A stretch of 64,000 nt of DNA from Lolium rigidum (GCF_022539505.1 NC_061513.1:184790017-184854016), one strand, 5' to 3'; counted from the first letter of the stretch, positions 1 to 11,028 are shown. A program made the numbers and translations. The notes: a model not told the origin generated them from the letters alone.

Positions 1-1562
1 CATCTTATGTACTTTACTTGGAGCGTCTGTTTGTTTTTGTTTTTGCTTGAATAAAATATGATCCATCATGCTTGTGTGGGAGAGAGACACGCTCCGCTGG
101 TTCGTATGAACACATGTGTTCTTAGCTTTTAATATTCATGGCGAAGGTTGAAACTGCTTCGTTAATTGTTATATGGTTGGAACCGGAAAATGCTACATGT
201 AGTAATTGGTAAAATGTCTTGAATAATTTGATACTTGGCAATTGTTGTGCTCATGTTTAAGCTCTTGCATCATATACTTTGCACTCATTAATGAAGAAAC
301 ACCTAGAGCTTGCTAATTTGGTTTGCATATTTGGTCTCTCTAAAGTCTAGATAATTTCTAGTATTGAGTTTTGAACAACAAGGAAGACGGTGTATAGTCT
401 TATAATGTTTACAATATGTCTTTTATGTAAGTTTTGCTGCACCGGTTCATCCTTGTGTTTGTTTCAAATAACCTTGCTAGCCTAAACCTTGTATCGAGAG
501 GGAATACTTCTCATGCATCCAAAATCCTTGAGCCAACCACTATGCCATTTGTGTCCACCATACCTACCTACTACATGGTATTTCTCCGCCATTCCAAAGT
601 AAATTGCTTGAGTGCTACCTTTAAATAATTCAAAATTTATCACCTCTGATTTGTGTCAATGTTTTATAGCTCATGAGGAAGTATGTGGTGTTTTATCTTT
701 CGATCTTGTCATTTACTTCGACAGTACTTTCACAATGGACTAGTGGCTTCATCCGCTTATCCAATAATTTTGCAAAAAGAGCCGGCAATGGGATTCCCGA
801 GTCCCAAATTAATTAACCTAAATAGACACTCCTCCATGGTATGTGATTGTTGGACGGCACCCGAAGGATTCGGTTAGCCATGGCTTGAGAAAGCAAAGGT
901 GGGGAGGAGTGTCATCATAATAAAACTAAAATAAAAAGGCACTTCTTCATGGTATGAGATTGTTGGCAGGCACCCGAGGATTCGGTTAGCCATGGTTTCT
1001 GAAAGAAAGGTTGGAAGGAGTGCCACCCAAAAATAAAAATAATTCATGGGAGCCGCTCTTTGAAGGTTTGTCCGGCAAGGGGGTTAGAGTGCCCACTACC
1101 ATTCGTTGACAACAACAAACACCTCTCAAAATTTTACTTTTATGCTCTCTTTATGTTTTCAAAACCAAAGCTCTAGCACAAATATAGCAATCGATGCTTT
1201 CCTCTGCGAAGGACCTTTCTTTTACTTTTATGTTGAGTCAGTTCACCTATTTCTCTCCACCTCAAGAAGCAAACACTTGTGTGAACTGTGCATTGATTCC
1301 TACATACTTGCATATTGCACTTGTTATATTACTCTATGTTGACAATATCCATGAGATACACATGTTACAAGTTGAAAGCAACCGCTGAAACTTAATCTTC
1401 TTTTGTGTTGCTTCAATACCTTTACTTTGATTTATTGCTTTATGAGTTAACTCTTATGCAAGACTTATTGATGCTTGTCTTTAAGTACTATTCATGAAAA
1501 GTCTTTGCTTTATGATTCAGTTGTTTACTCATGTCATTACCATTGTTTTGATCGCTGCATTC
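1..1562 (+). mobile_element. Family-1 LTR element, internal fragment (copy C)
   Basis: This segment matches the non-coding internal region of element A at about 11804-13512 and, reversed, element B at about 29750-31470. It runs from the window edge to the gap, so neither LTR is visible. No long reading frame is present, as in A and B. The part at about 628-1107 has no counterpart in A or B (see the separate entry). The element is transposon DNA, not a host gene; orientation is inferred from A. Confidence 0.85.
628..1107 (+). repeat. Copy-specific module with an internal tandem duplication of about 110 bp
   Basis: Copy C diverges here from A (12440-13085) and B, while both flanks align. Within it a block containing 'ctcctccatggtatg' and 'ttcggttagccatgg' occurs twice, at about 831-935 and 942-1040. 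This looks like replacement of an internal module between subfamilies. Function is unknown. Confidence 0.65.
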
Positions 1563-1662
1563 NNNNNNNNNNNNNNNNNNNNNNNNNNNNNNNNNNNNNN
1601 NNNNNNNNNNNNNNNNNNNNNNNNNNNNNNNNNNNNNNNNNNNNNNNNNNNNNNNNNNNNNN
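1563..1662. other. Assembly gap (100 N)
   Basis: Exactly 100 undetermined bases. The element on the left (copy C) and the Copia gag on the right do not belong together, so the junction and true gap size are unknown. Confidence 0.99.
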
Positions 1663-1761
1663 GTAGGTCATGGTTCTCTCCAAGTTTCTTGAGCTCATCC
1701 TTTATAAGCTTGTTAGCTCTTTCAAGGTGGTCAAGATCCCTAGTGAGAGAAGCATGAGCAA
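1663..1761 (-). pseudogene. Copia gag, continuation past the solo LTR
   Basis: The minus strand reads an open frame of about 32 codons with charged heptad-like spacing (it includes RDLDHLERANKLIKDELKKL), so a coiled coil is likely. If the LTR at 1762-3357 and one AGCAA duplication are ignored, this frame follows on exactly from the gag coiled coil ending near 3363. It is therefore the same gag. It stops at the assembly gap. Confidence 0.75.
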
Positions 1762-3357
1762 TGATACGTCTCCGACGTATCGATAATTTCTTATGTTCTA
1801 TGCCATATTATTGATGATACCTACATGTTTTATGCACACTTTATGTCATATTCGTGCATTTTCTGGAACTAACCTATTAACAAGATGCCGAAGTGCCGTT
1901 CTCGTTTTTCGCTGTTTTTGGTTTCAGAAATCCTAGTAACGAAATATTCTCGGAATTGGACGAAACAAAGACCCAGGGGCCTATTTTTCCACGGAGCTTC
2001 CAGAAGACCGAAGAACATACGAAGTGGGGCCACGAGGTGGCGACACCACAAGGCGGCGCGGCCAGGGGGGCCCGCGCCGCCCTATGGTGTGGCCCCCTCG
2101 TCTGGCCCCCGACTCTGCCCTTCCGCCTACTTAAAGCCTCCGTCGCGAAACCCCTGATGCGAAAAACCACGATACGGAAAACCTTACTGAGCCGCCGCCG
2201 CCGCCGATCCCATCTCGGGGATTCCGGAGATCTCCTCCGGCACCCTGCCGGAGAGGGGATTCATCTCCCGGAGGACTCTACACCGCCATGGTCGCCTCCG
2301 GAGTGATGAGTGAGTAGTTCACCCCTGGACTATGGGTCCATAGCAGTAGCTAGATGGTTGTCTTCTCCTCATTGTGCTTCATTGTTGGATCTTGTGAGCT
2401 GCCTAACATGATCAAGATCATCTATCTCGTAATACTCTATGTTGTGTTTGTCGGGATCCGATGGATAGAGAATACCATGTCATGTTAATTATCAAGTTAT
2501 TACATATGTGTTGTTTATGATCTTGCATGCTCTCCGTTACTAGTAGAGGCTCTGGCCAAGTTTTTACTTTTAACTCCAAGAGGGAGTATTTATGCTCGAT
2601 AGTGGGTTCATGCCTGCATTGACACCGGGACAGTGACAGAAAGTCCTAAGGTTGTGCTGTGTTGTTGCCACTAGGGATAAAACATTGGCGCTATGTCCGA
2701 GGATGTAGTTGTTGATTACATTACGCACCATACTTAATGCAATTGTCTCGTTGTTAGCAACTTAATACCTGGAGGGGTTCGGACGATAACCTCGAAGGTG
2801 GACTTTTTAGGCATAGATGCGGTTGGATGGCGGTCTATGTACTTTGTCGTAATGCCCAATTAAATCTCACTATACTTATCATGTCATGTATGTGCATTGT
2901 TATGCCCTCTCTATTTGTCAATTGCCCGACTGTAATTTGTTCACCCAACATGCTTTTATCTTATGGGAGAGACACCTCTAGTGAACCGTGGACCCCGGTC
3001 CATTCTTTTAATACCGAAATACAAATCTGTCGCAATACTTGTTTTTACTATTTTCTCTGCAAACAATCATCTTCCACACAATACGGTTAATCCTTTGTTA
3101 CAGCAAGCCGGTGAGATTGACAACCTCACTGTTTCGTTGGGGCAAAGTACTTTGGTTGTGTTGTGCGGGTTCCACGTTGGCGCCGGAATCTCCGGTGTTG
3201 CGCCGCACTACATCCCGCCGCCATCAACCTTCAACGTGCTTCTTGGCTCCTCCTGGTTCGATAAACCTTGGTTTCTTTCTAAGGGAAAACTTGCTGCTGT
3301 GCGCATCATACCTTCCTCTTGGGGTTGCCCAACGAACCTGTGAAATACACGCCATCA
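1762..3357 (+). mobile_element. Family-1 solo LTR
   Basis: It starts TGATACGTCTCC and ends ACGCCATCA, is 1596 bp long, and aligns throughout with the LTRs of A and B. It is flanked by perfect 5-bp duplications AGCAA (1757-1761 and 3358-3362), which makes it a solo LTR left by LTR-LTR recombination, not a fragment. It lies in the Copia gag in opposite orientation. Open frames inside it, such as 1893-2306, are LTR sequence with no counterpart conserved as protein. Confidence 0.95.
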
Positions 3358-3362
3358 AGCAA

Positions 3363-5232
3363 CTTCAAGTTCCTCTTTTGAGGTATGGAGCACTTGAGTC
3401 AAAGATTGAGCCCTATCAATAGTTTCTAGGTCCTTAACTTTATCAAGTTCATAGGTTTCAATTTGTTGCTTAAGGCCTTGAGATATGCACCTTTCGGTTT
3501 TTAGCTCTTGTCTTAGGAGATTGAATCTCCGTTCCTTTTCATCCAATTGATATTCTAATTCCTCAATGGACTCATCCTTTTCTTTGAGAGAGTCCATCAA
3601 GAAATCAAACTTGACAAGAGCTTCACCACGAAGGGTGCATCTAACATTGTAAAGTTCCTTAAGCACAATTAGTTCATCTTGATTTTCATTTTCATCATCA
3701 AGAACACTAGATAGGGAAGGTGGAGATTCCATTACCTTGGTTTCCCTTGCCATAAGACAAGAGCCAACGATTGTAGAGGAGGAAGAGTCATCAGAGTTAT
3801 CATCTTGAGTGATTCTTGCCATGAAGGAGGAACCAACATCATTCTCCGTGGAGTAGTCCTAGGAGTAGTCATATGTGAAGAGTGACCCGGGCTTGGAGAA
3901 AGCCAAACCGGCCACCCCGGCCTCCTTCTCCTCATCTTCATCTTCATCATCGGACAAGTACTCGGCTCCAACAAAAGCTCTTCCCTTGTTCTTCTTGAAT
4001 CGATCGTTGATTGGGTTTGGCTTCAATCTTGGCTTGACCCCTTTGATGAATCTTGGCTTGTCTACCCTTTTCTCATAAGGGCACTCATTTGCAAAGTGGA
4101 TATCTTCATCACAATTGTAGCAAGTTCTCTTCTTCTTCTTGTCATTGAGGAGCATTGGAAACTTTGCCTTGTATTTCTTGGCAAACAAAGCAAAGTCGGT
4201 AGCCATGTCACTAGTTGAAGTCATCTCTTCTTCTTCTTCAATTTCATAGTCTTCTTTGCTCCCATGATCGGCCCTAGCTTTGAGAGCAAGGTTGTGTGAC
4301 CCTTCATGGTTGTGCGAGGCTTCATCCACACGGTTCATTGCCATGAGCCTCTTTCCCGCTTTGGCCATGTTTTCATTGGCGGCCACATAGGAGACGAGAT
4401 CATCGGAGTTGAGATCGGCACTCTTGGTCATGATTTGCAAGTTGAGTGCAAGGTTGGTGTCTTCTTGCTTGACGGCAATCATAGCAATGACCTTGGACTT
4501 TATGAATGCTTCATTCATCTCGAAGCCATCATTGTACTTCTCAACACCAAGTCCCTTGACCCTTACTCTAAGAGCACCAAGCCTAGCATAGGCATCGGAT
4601 ACGGATTCTCCATCTCGAATCATGAACTCGGTGGGCCTCTTGCTTTGCGGTCTCATAGAGAGCTGATTGGATCAAATCGGTTCCCTCTTGGAGTACTATG
4701 ATCCGATCCCACAACTCTTTAGCGAGAGACAATGTCATCGACTTGATCAAGGAGCTTGCGGTTGATGCCACTTCTAATCTTGTCACGTGCGGAGGCATTG
4801 AGTTGACGGTTGTAGAACTCGGTGGAGGTCAACCGAGTAGGATCTTGTGGCTCCCGATGTCCATGAACAATGAGCTCCCATAGCTCCACACTTGCAGCTG
4901 CGAATATGAGATTCCATAGCAGATTTCCAATGTGGAAAGTGAGTTCCATCAAAATGGGGAACGGTCCCACTATGGTTTATATGAGGCATGGGTGAAGTGT
5001 TTTTGGGATAGTCATGGTTAGCTTCATGGTAGGTTTCCTTAGAGGCCGAAGCCCCACTAGAAATTCCACCTAGCGAGTTAGGTTCTTAAGCATGGCGATC
5101 ATTTACTGTCATTTGGTTTTGTAGCTCATCCTCCTTTTTCTTCTTCTCGGCATCATATGCCAAGAATCTAGATTTCATCTCTTTAACCGAAAGGTTAGAG
5201 TCGTCATCTAGACCCTCGAAGAGTTTATCCAT
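3363..5232 (-). pseudogene. Copia gag polyprotein (frameshifted, interrupted)
   Basis: The start is taken at the ATG at 5232, about 40 bases after the primer site. It opens 48 codons with a lysine/glutamate-rich segment, then stops. Further gag continues in other frames (4989-4783, 4798-4583, 4656-3859, 3822-3363). The 4656-3859 stretch holds the UBN2-like gag core (VSDAYARLGALRVRVKGLG and following) and one zinc knuckle of form C-x2-C-x4-H-x4-C (CYNCDEDIHFANEC). It is followed by an acidic tract and a long coiled coil (3822-3363). Gag would form the particle and bind RNA through the knuckle. Frameshifts and the solo LTR make this copy non-functional. The C-terminal coiled coil is longer than I expect for a Copia gag. 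Confidence 0.8.
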
Positions 5233-5270
5233 CTCACTCTTAAGGCGGCGAAGCCCTTAATAAGAGTCCA

Positions 5271-5283
5271 GGCTCTGATACCA
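5271..5283 (-). other. Primer-binding site, initiator tRNA-Met type (Copia)
   Basis: The minus strand reads TGGTATCAGAGCC two bases inside the LTR end (LTR ends ...CTTTCA, then AT). This is the classic plant tRNA-iMet primer site and fixes the orientation and LTR boundary of the Copia element. Confidence 0.93.
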
Positions 5284-5285
5284 AT

Positions 5286-6577
5286 TGAAAGTATAGAGAT
5301 GGTAAACCTAGAGGGGGGGGGGTGAATAGGTTTTTACAGATTTTAATTCTTTCTTTGCAATATTGGGCTTTGCGGAATATAAAGATGAGCCTAATGCAAA
5401 CTAGGTGAAGCAACCTATATAAGGATACAACTAACTCGAGCACGAAGGCTCTCACGGGCGATTAAATCACAAGTAAGGAGTTCGGTTAGAGATAACCGAT
5501 AGCACGCGGAGACGAGGATGTATTCCCGTGTTCCCTTGCTTTGCAACAAGGTACGTCACGTTTGGAGGAGTGGAGGTCCCACGAAGGATTCCCAGCGCCA
5601 CGAAGGCTCACCCTATTCTCCGGAGCCTATCCCACGAAGGAATAGCTCACTCACTTGTGGTAGACTTTGAGGTAGCCTCCAAACCTTCACAATCTTGCCC
5701 GGAGCAAATCCACGGCCCGGATGCTTCCGGACTCTTCTTGCCCACCTAGGGTTTCCAAGGAACCCTAGGAAGCAAGCTTCTCAATGAATACAAGGGGGAA
5801 TGAGATTTGGCTTGGTAGAACGGTAGATCGGGTCCTCCTCTAATGATTCCCCGGAGGGATTTGAGTTTGGGTGGAGGAGGAGGGAGATCTGAGGCTTTTG
5901 GTGTTTCTAGCAATGGAGTGAGAGAGAGAGAGAGCTCAAGAACAGCTTGTAGTATGTTGCCTAACCCTTCCAAGGTAGAAGAAGGGGTATTTATAGTGTT
6001 CTTCAAAATCTGGCCGTTGCCACTTGCCACCTCAGCATTTTTCCTCGACAAACCCGATTGACCGGGCCACAGACCGGACAGCCCGGTCGTGAGGCCGGTC
6101 AGACCGGGCCACAGACCGGACAGCCCGGTCGTGAGGCCGGTCAGACCGGATCAGTGACCGGGGCTCCTTTGCGTCGTCCTGGCGCTTCTCCGGTTGGTGG
6201 CCGGTTGCGGCCCGGTTGCCGACCGGTCGACCGGACGGAGCGCCGGACCCGCCGGTCAGGAGCCCGGTTGACCGGGCGCAAACCGGATCTGCTGGCTCCT
6301 CCTTTGGAGCCCGGTTGCCGACCGGTTGACCGGCCAGCACGCCGGACTGGCCGGTTGCTGGCCCGGTTGGACCGGGCTGGTGACCGGATTTCTCCTGTAA
6401 CCCCTTTTTGATTGTTGTTGAAATGGGGGGTCTCCTTTAGCCTTCTTGTTCCTTTGATACGCCATTTACGCCTCATTGCCTAATACCTGAGATTATCCTT
6501 ATAAACACATTAGGCCAAATACTTTAGCACGGTGTCATCGTTACCAAAATAATGGGTAAGGGTGAAATACCCTTACA
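5286..6577 (-). repeat. Copia 5' LTR
   Basis: The LTR is 1292 bp. On the minus strand it begins TGTAAGGGTATTTCACCC at 6577 and ends ...ACTTTCA at 5286, next to the primer site. It contains a run of at least nine G near 5312 (plus strand) and a block extremely rich in CCGG at 6055-6390. No second LTR is in the window, so age cannot be estimated. Confidence 0.85.
6055..6390. repeat. CCGG-rich block with a 42-bp tandem duplication in the Copia LTR
   Basis: ACCGG/CCGGT recurs every few bases over about 330 bp. A 42-bp unit starting gaccgggccacagaccgga occurs twice in tandem (about 6060 and 6102). The composition is unlike the AT-rich remainder of the LTR. Confidence 0.85.
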
Positions 6578-7459
6578 CGTTGTGCCGACAGGGTTCCCAC
6601 AGACGGCACCAATTGTCGAGGGTACTCCTCGACAATGCCCTCCGATTGGGGCTTAGGGTTGATGGAATCCTGTAGGCTGACACGAGACATCGGTTAACAG
6701 ACAAGCGGGAAGAGCGATTTACCCAGGTTCGGGGCCCTCGATGAGGTAAAACCCTTACGTCCTGCCTGTCTGATCTTGATTATGAAAATATCGGGTTACA
6801 ATGGGGTGCCGAAGGTTTCGGCCGTGATCTCGTCGAGAGGCTAAATGCTATGATGACCTAGCTCTAGACATGCGGTGGCTAAGATTGATTGATTGTGTCC
6901 CTCGGCAGCCCCTCTCCTGGCCCTTATATAGGGGGCCAGGTCTCAAAAGATTTGTCCGGGTACGACTAGGTTACAAAATACCTAGCTCTAAGCTTTCCTT
7001 ATTCGGTTCCTCTTCGTCTTGCTCTTCAAGGAATCTTCTTCGGCACCGCCATAGTGGCCCACCTTGCCATCGGGTGTCTTCATGGGCCTCCAGTTGGGCC
7101 GTATGGGATAGGGCAATAACAGTTACCCGAAGGGTAATGCCCACGTCATACAAGTTACAAACTATCCGAGGCGCATTGGGCCTTTCCTATGTTGATACAA
7201 TATTTCTACTACAACCGTACTTTCCTTATCCGACGATCTCTGGGCTTCTGGGCCTCCAAAACTTTGGGTCCGTGGGCTTCATTTCCTCTTTATATAACCA
7301 GGGTACTTTATTCGGCATGCCTGTTAGGCATACCCATGTCACTTTGGGCCCGAGTGCCATGATCTCAGATCTGAACATGTTATTTATTCATAATGATAAT
7401 TATCGTCTGCAAGTTGTATACACATATTGTTGTCCAAAACCCGAGGACCCAAATTGACA
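6578..7459 (-). mobile_element. Gypsy-type LTR with primer region (fragment D)
   Basis: On the minus strand the LTR begins TGTCAATTTGGGTCC at 7459 and ends at 6614 (846 bp). It is followed by ATTGGTGCCGTCTGTGGGAA, a primer region of the kind seen in grass Gypsy elements. A TATA-like tatataag lies at 6930-6923. The Copia LTR starts directly beside the primer region, so Copia inserted into D close to its 5' LTR. The rest of D is not visible. Confidence 0.75.
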
Positions 7460-8036
7460 GAAATTGGGATAACCGGAGGGGATGGCTATGATGTGAGGAT
7501 CATGTGTTTTCAAGGAGTGTTAATGCTTTGCTCCGGTACTCTATTAAAAGGAGTACCTTAATTACCAATAGTTTCTCTTGAGGCCCCGCTGCAACGGGCT
7601 GGTAGGACAAAAGATGTCGTGCAAGTTTCTCATTGCGAGCACGCACGACTAAATAGGAACACACGCCTATGGTTACATTATACTAGGATGCTTTTATCAA
7701 TATTACTTGCAATGCCTATGTCTTGCTATTATATGAACTATCTCATTCATGGCCCGTTCATCCATCCATGTGCCTACAATATTTTAATCCTGCTGTCTAC
7801 TGCAATCATCACTACTGCTGTTTTTATTTCATTACTACTGTTACTTCACTACTACCATTGCTATAAAACTGTTACTACTTATAACTGTTGCTAGGAAGTC
7901 TATTTTCAGGTGCAGGTTTGACAACTCATCTGTTAAAGCTTATAAATATTGTTTGGCTTCCCTTGTGTCGAATCAATAAATTTGGGTTTTACTTCCCTCG
8001 AAGACTGTTGCGGTCCCCTATACTTGTGGGTCATCA
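7460..8036 (+). repeat. Gypsy element H, 3' part of its 5' LTR
   Basis: This AT-rich stretch ends GGGTCATCA at 8036 and is followed within a dozen bases by a tRNA-Asp-type primer site and a gag frame, so it is the right-hand part of a 5' LTR. Its left part is cut off by fragment D. It has no similarity to the family-1 LTR. Confidence 0.75.
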
Positions 8037-8047
8037 AGACTATTTTC

Positions 8048-8065
8048 TGGCGCTGTTGCCGGGGA
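8048..8065 (+). other. Primer-binding site, tRNA-Asp type (element H)
   Basis: TGGCGCTGTTGCCGGGGA matches the complement of the plant tRNA-Asp 3' end (TGGCGCCGTTGCCGGGGA) with one C-to-T change. It lies 11 bases after the LTR end. Confidence 0.85.
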
Positions 8066-8124
8066 GCATATATTTATTTATAAGCCCACTTGAAGGTGAT
8101 ATTGTTCGCTGCAATTTATTCATT

Positions 8125-8471
8125 ATGGGGAAGCTCCTGAATCAAAGTTCCCTATATTGCCATCCACTACAAGAAGAGGTACAACTCTGAACACCTCTGT
8201 TGCTCTTGATTCGCCATCTGTTATGAGTAAGCTTCTTACTCCACCACATGCTGCTACTTCTGCTGAATCTGATAATGCTCCGGATGATTTTGATGATGCT
8301 TCTAGTGTGCTTGATAAGAGTGGTTCGTTAGGTCCTTTCCTAAATACTACAATTTCTAGAGCTAAACAAATTGAAAATGCTAAAAATACTATTACACCTG
8401 TTAGTTCACCTCAAGCTAGGGGGGATCCTAGTTATGGTCTTGATGAAACTTATATTGAACTTGATGATGAC
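8125..8471 (+). pseudogene. Gypsy element H gag, N-terminal part
   Basis: The start ATG at 8125 (MGKLL) is followed by a one-base frameshift near 8137. The frame then runs open from about 8139 (ESKFPILPSTTRRG) to 8471. It is Ser/Thr/Asp-rich and ends in ELDDD, where element A is inserted. With A and one ATGAC duplication left out, the same frame continues at 21522 (FIEECH), so the two parts are one gag. This is the leader portion of a Ty3/Gypsy gag; the matrix/capsid-like part lies in the second segment. Confidence 0.85.
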
Positions 8472-10063
8472 TGATACGTCTCCGACGTATCGATAATTTC
8501 TTATGTTCCATGCCACATTATTGATGATATCTACATGTTTTATGCATACTTTATGTCATATTTATGCATTTTCCAGGCACTAACCTATTAACGAGATGCC
8601 GAAGAGCCGATTCTGTCATGTTCTGCTGTTTTTGGTTTCGAAATCCTAGTAAGGAAATATTCTCGGAATTGGACGAAATCAACGCCCGGGGTCCTATTTT
8701 TGCACGAAGCTTCCGGAAGACCGAGGGGAAAGGAAGTGGGGCCACGAGGCGCCGCCACAACAGGGCGGCGCGGCCTGGCCCTTGGCCGCGCGGCCCTGGT
8801 GTGTGGGGCCCTCGTGTGGCCCCCGCGTTGCCCTTCCGCCTACTTAAAGCCTTCGTCGCGAAACCCCCAGTACCGAGAGCCACGATACGGAAAACCTTCC
8901 AGAGACGCCGCGCCGCCAATCCCATCTCGGGGATTCAGGAGATCGCCTCCGGCACCCTGCCGGAGAGGGGAATCATCTCCCGGAGGACTCTTCACCGCCA
9001 TGGTCGCCTCCGGAGTGATAAGTGAGTAGTTCACCCCTGGACTATGGGTCCATAGCAGTAGCTAGATGGTAGTATTCTCCTCATGTGTTTCATTGTCGGA
9101 TCTTGTGAGCTGCCTAACATGATCAAGATCATCTATCTGTAATTCTATATGTTGTGTTTGTCGGGATCCGATGGATAGAGAATACTATGTTATGTTGATT
9201 ATCAATCTATTACCTATGTGTTGTTTATGATCTTGCATGCTCTCCATTATTAGTAGAGGCTCCGGCCAAGTTTTTACTCTTAACTCCAAGAGGGAGTATT
9301 TATGCTCGATAGTGGGTTCATGCCTCCATTAAATGCGGGACAGTGTGACGAAAGTTCTAAGGTTGTGGATGTCTTGTTGCCACTAGGGATAAAACATTGA
9401 TGCTATGTCCGAGGATGTAGTTATTGATTACATTACGCACCATACTTAATGCAATTGTCTGTTGTTTGCAACTTAATACTGGAAGGGGTTCGGATGATAA
9501 CCTGAAGGTGGACTTTTTAGGCATAGATGCATGCTGGATACCGGTCTATGTACTTTGTCGTAATGCCCAATTAAATCTCACAATACTCATTATATCATGT
9601 ATGTGCATTGTCATGCACTCTCTATTTGTCAATTGCCCGACTGTAATTTGTTCACCCAACATGCTATTTATCTTATGGGAGAGACACCTCTAGTGAACTG
9701 TGGACCCCGGTCCTTTTCTTTACATCTGAAATACAAATCTGCTGCTATTGTTCTTTACTGTTCTTTGCAAATAATCATCATCCACACTATACATCTAATC
9801 CTTTGTTACAGCAAGCCGGTGAGATTGACAACCTCACTGTTTCGTTGGGGCAAAGTACTTTGGTTGTGTTGTGCTTGGTTCCACGTTGGCGCGGAATCCC
9901 GGCGTTGCGCCGCACTACATCCCGCTGCCATCAACCTTCAACGTGCTTCTTGGCTCCTCCTCGGTTCGATAAACCTTGGTTTCTTTACGAGGGAAAACTT
10001 GCCGTTGTACGCATCACACCTTCCTCTTGGGGTTCCCAACGGACGCGTGATGTACGCGTATCA
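8472..10063 (+). repeat. 5' LTR of element A
   Basis: It is 1592 bp, TGATACG...CGTATCA, so the tips are inverted. The first 20 bases contain a perfect hairpin, GATACGTC-tcc-GACGTATC. It aligns with the 3' LTR and with both LTRs of B. The GC-rich block at about 8720-9010 gives open frames on both strands, which are LTR shadows. Confidence 0.95.
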
Positions 10064-10074
10064 AGCATATTTTC

Positions 10075-10092
10075 TGGCGCCGTTGCCGGGGA
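10075..10092 (+). other. Primer-binding site 1, tRNA-Asp type (element A)
   Basis: TGGCGCCGTTGCCGGGGA starts 11 bases after the LTR end and exactly complements the plant tRNA-Asp 3' end, including CCA. Confidence 0.92.
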
Positions 10093-10156
10093 ACTGAAGA
10101 AAAGTTACACCACAAAGATTTCTAACTCCCACGTCAACTACACGCCAGCTATTTTC

Positions 10157-10174
10157 TGGCGCCGTTGCCGGGGA
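10157..10174 (+). other. Second, duplicate tRNA-Asp primer site (element A)
   Basis: The same 18 bases recur 82 bases downstream inside a repeated context (attttctggcgccgttgccg). Element B has only one site at the equivalent place, so A carries an extra leader of about 80 bp. Use of the second site is not known. Confidence 0.85.
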
Positions 10175-10381
10175 GATCAAGACACACTGCAAGGGGAGTC
10201 TCCACAATCCAATCTCTTTACGTTGTTTTTGTCTTGGTTTATTTTATTTATTGCTTTGTTTGCTGCACTATATCAAAACACAAAAAAAATTAGTTGCTAG
10301 CTTTACTTTATTTATTGTCTTGCACTCTATATCAAAAACACAAAAAAATTAGTTACTTGCATTTGCTTTACTTATTTCAAC

Positions 10382-11028
10382 ATGTTTCCTTTTAATTTTA
10401 CTGTAAAAGATATACCTGTGGGACAAGGGTCTATAATTGGAAGAGATAATATAGAAGAATTTTTCACCCATGTTAGTATGCATGAAGATCTTAAAGATAT
10501 ACCCCTTGCAAAAGCTGTCCCTACTTATGAAGATGCCTCTGTTTGTTTGGTACGCATGATGGAAGCTAGATTTATTAGTCTCAACCCCATGATACAACAC
10601 ATGTTTCTTACACTTTCACGATATGCAGCGGGGAGAGAAGAGAGATTTTGTTCTAAAAGTCTTAGTGCGAGAATTTGCGAGATATAGCTAAAGAAGCTAG
10701 AAAAGTTTTTAGTAAGCATGAGAGGCTTGGTACAATCACCGATTTTAAAAGAACACTTGAAAAAATGAATATGGATAGAATTAAGTACACTAATAGTGTT
10801 AATAATGGTGGGGAGATTAAAGCACCAATACCATGTAAGCTCCTAGCGATGCATGAAGCTCTAGATGATAATTATGCTTGGCTTGTTCCTGAATTTTTTT
10901 TTGATGAGAGTAGCAAGCCCAAGACTAATGAAAAGGGAGCCGCTGAAACTTATGTATCCAAAATACTATGCATGGTTGAGAAAACTCCAAACCCCGCTGT
11001 CAATGCATCATCTCTTGATAACACTTGA
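10382..11028 (+). pseudogene. Family-1 216-codon ORF, frameshifted copy in A
   Basis: This is the same ORF as the intact one at 32910-32260 in B. It begins MFPFNFTVKDIPVGQ and ends LDNT. Relative to B, single-base insertions near 10618 and 10672 break it into frames 10382-10687 and 10675-11028. I do not recognise a domain: there is no zinc knuckle, protease or polymerase motif. It sits just after the leader, where gag lies in autonomous elements, so a diverged gag remnant or a family-specific protein are both possible. Confidence 0.75.

Larger units (their letters stand above)
1663..6577 (-). mobile_element. Copia-type LTR retrotransposon, 5' part (gag + 5' LTR)
   Basis: Read on the minus strand, the order is 5' LTR (6577-5286), tRNA-Met primer site (5283-5271), gag (5232 down to 3363), then a further piece of gag (1761-1663) beyond a solo LTR insertion. 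The rest of pol and the 3' LTR would lie in or beyond the gap. The superfamily is inferred from the primer site TGGTATCAGAGCC and a gag carrying one CCHC knuckle. The copy is broken by frameshifts and by the solo LTR. Confidence 0.85.

Noticed and set aside
1885..2306. Open frames on both strands in the GC-rich part of family-1 LTRs (also near 8560-9030, 13740-14180, 26680-27200, 29110-29630, 34180-34710)
   Set aside because: They recur only with the LTR, differ in frame between copies by single-base indels, and have no known domain.
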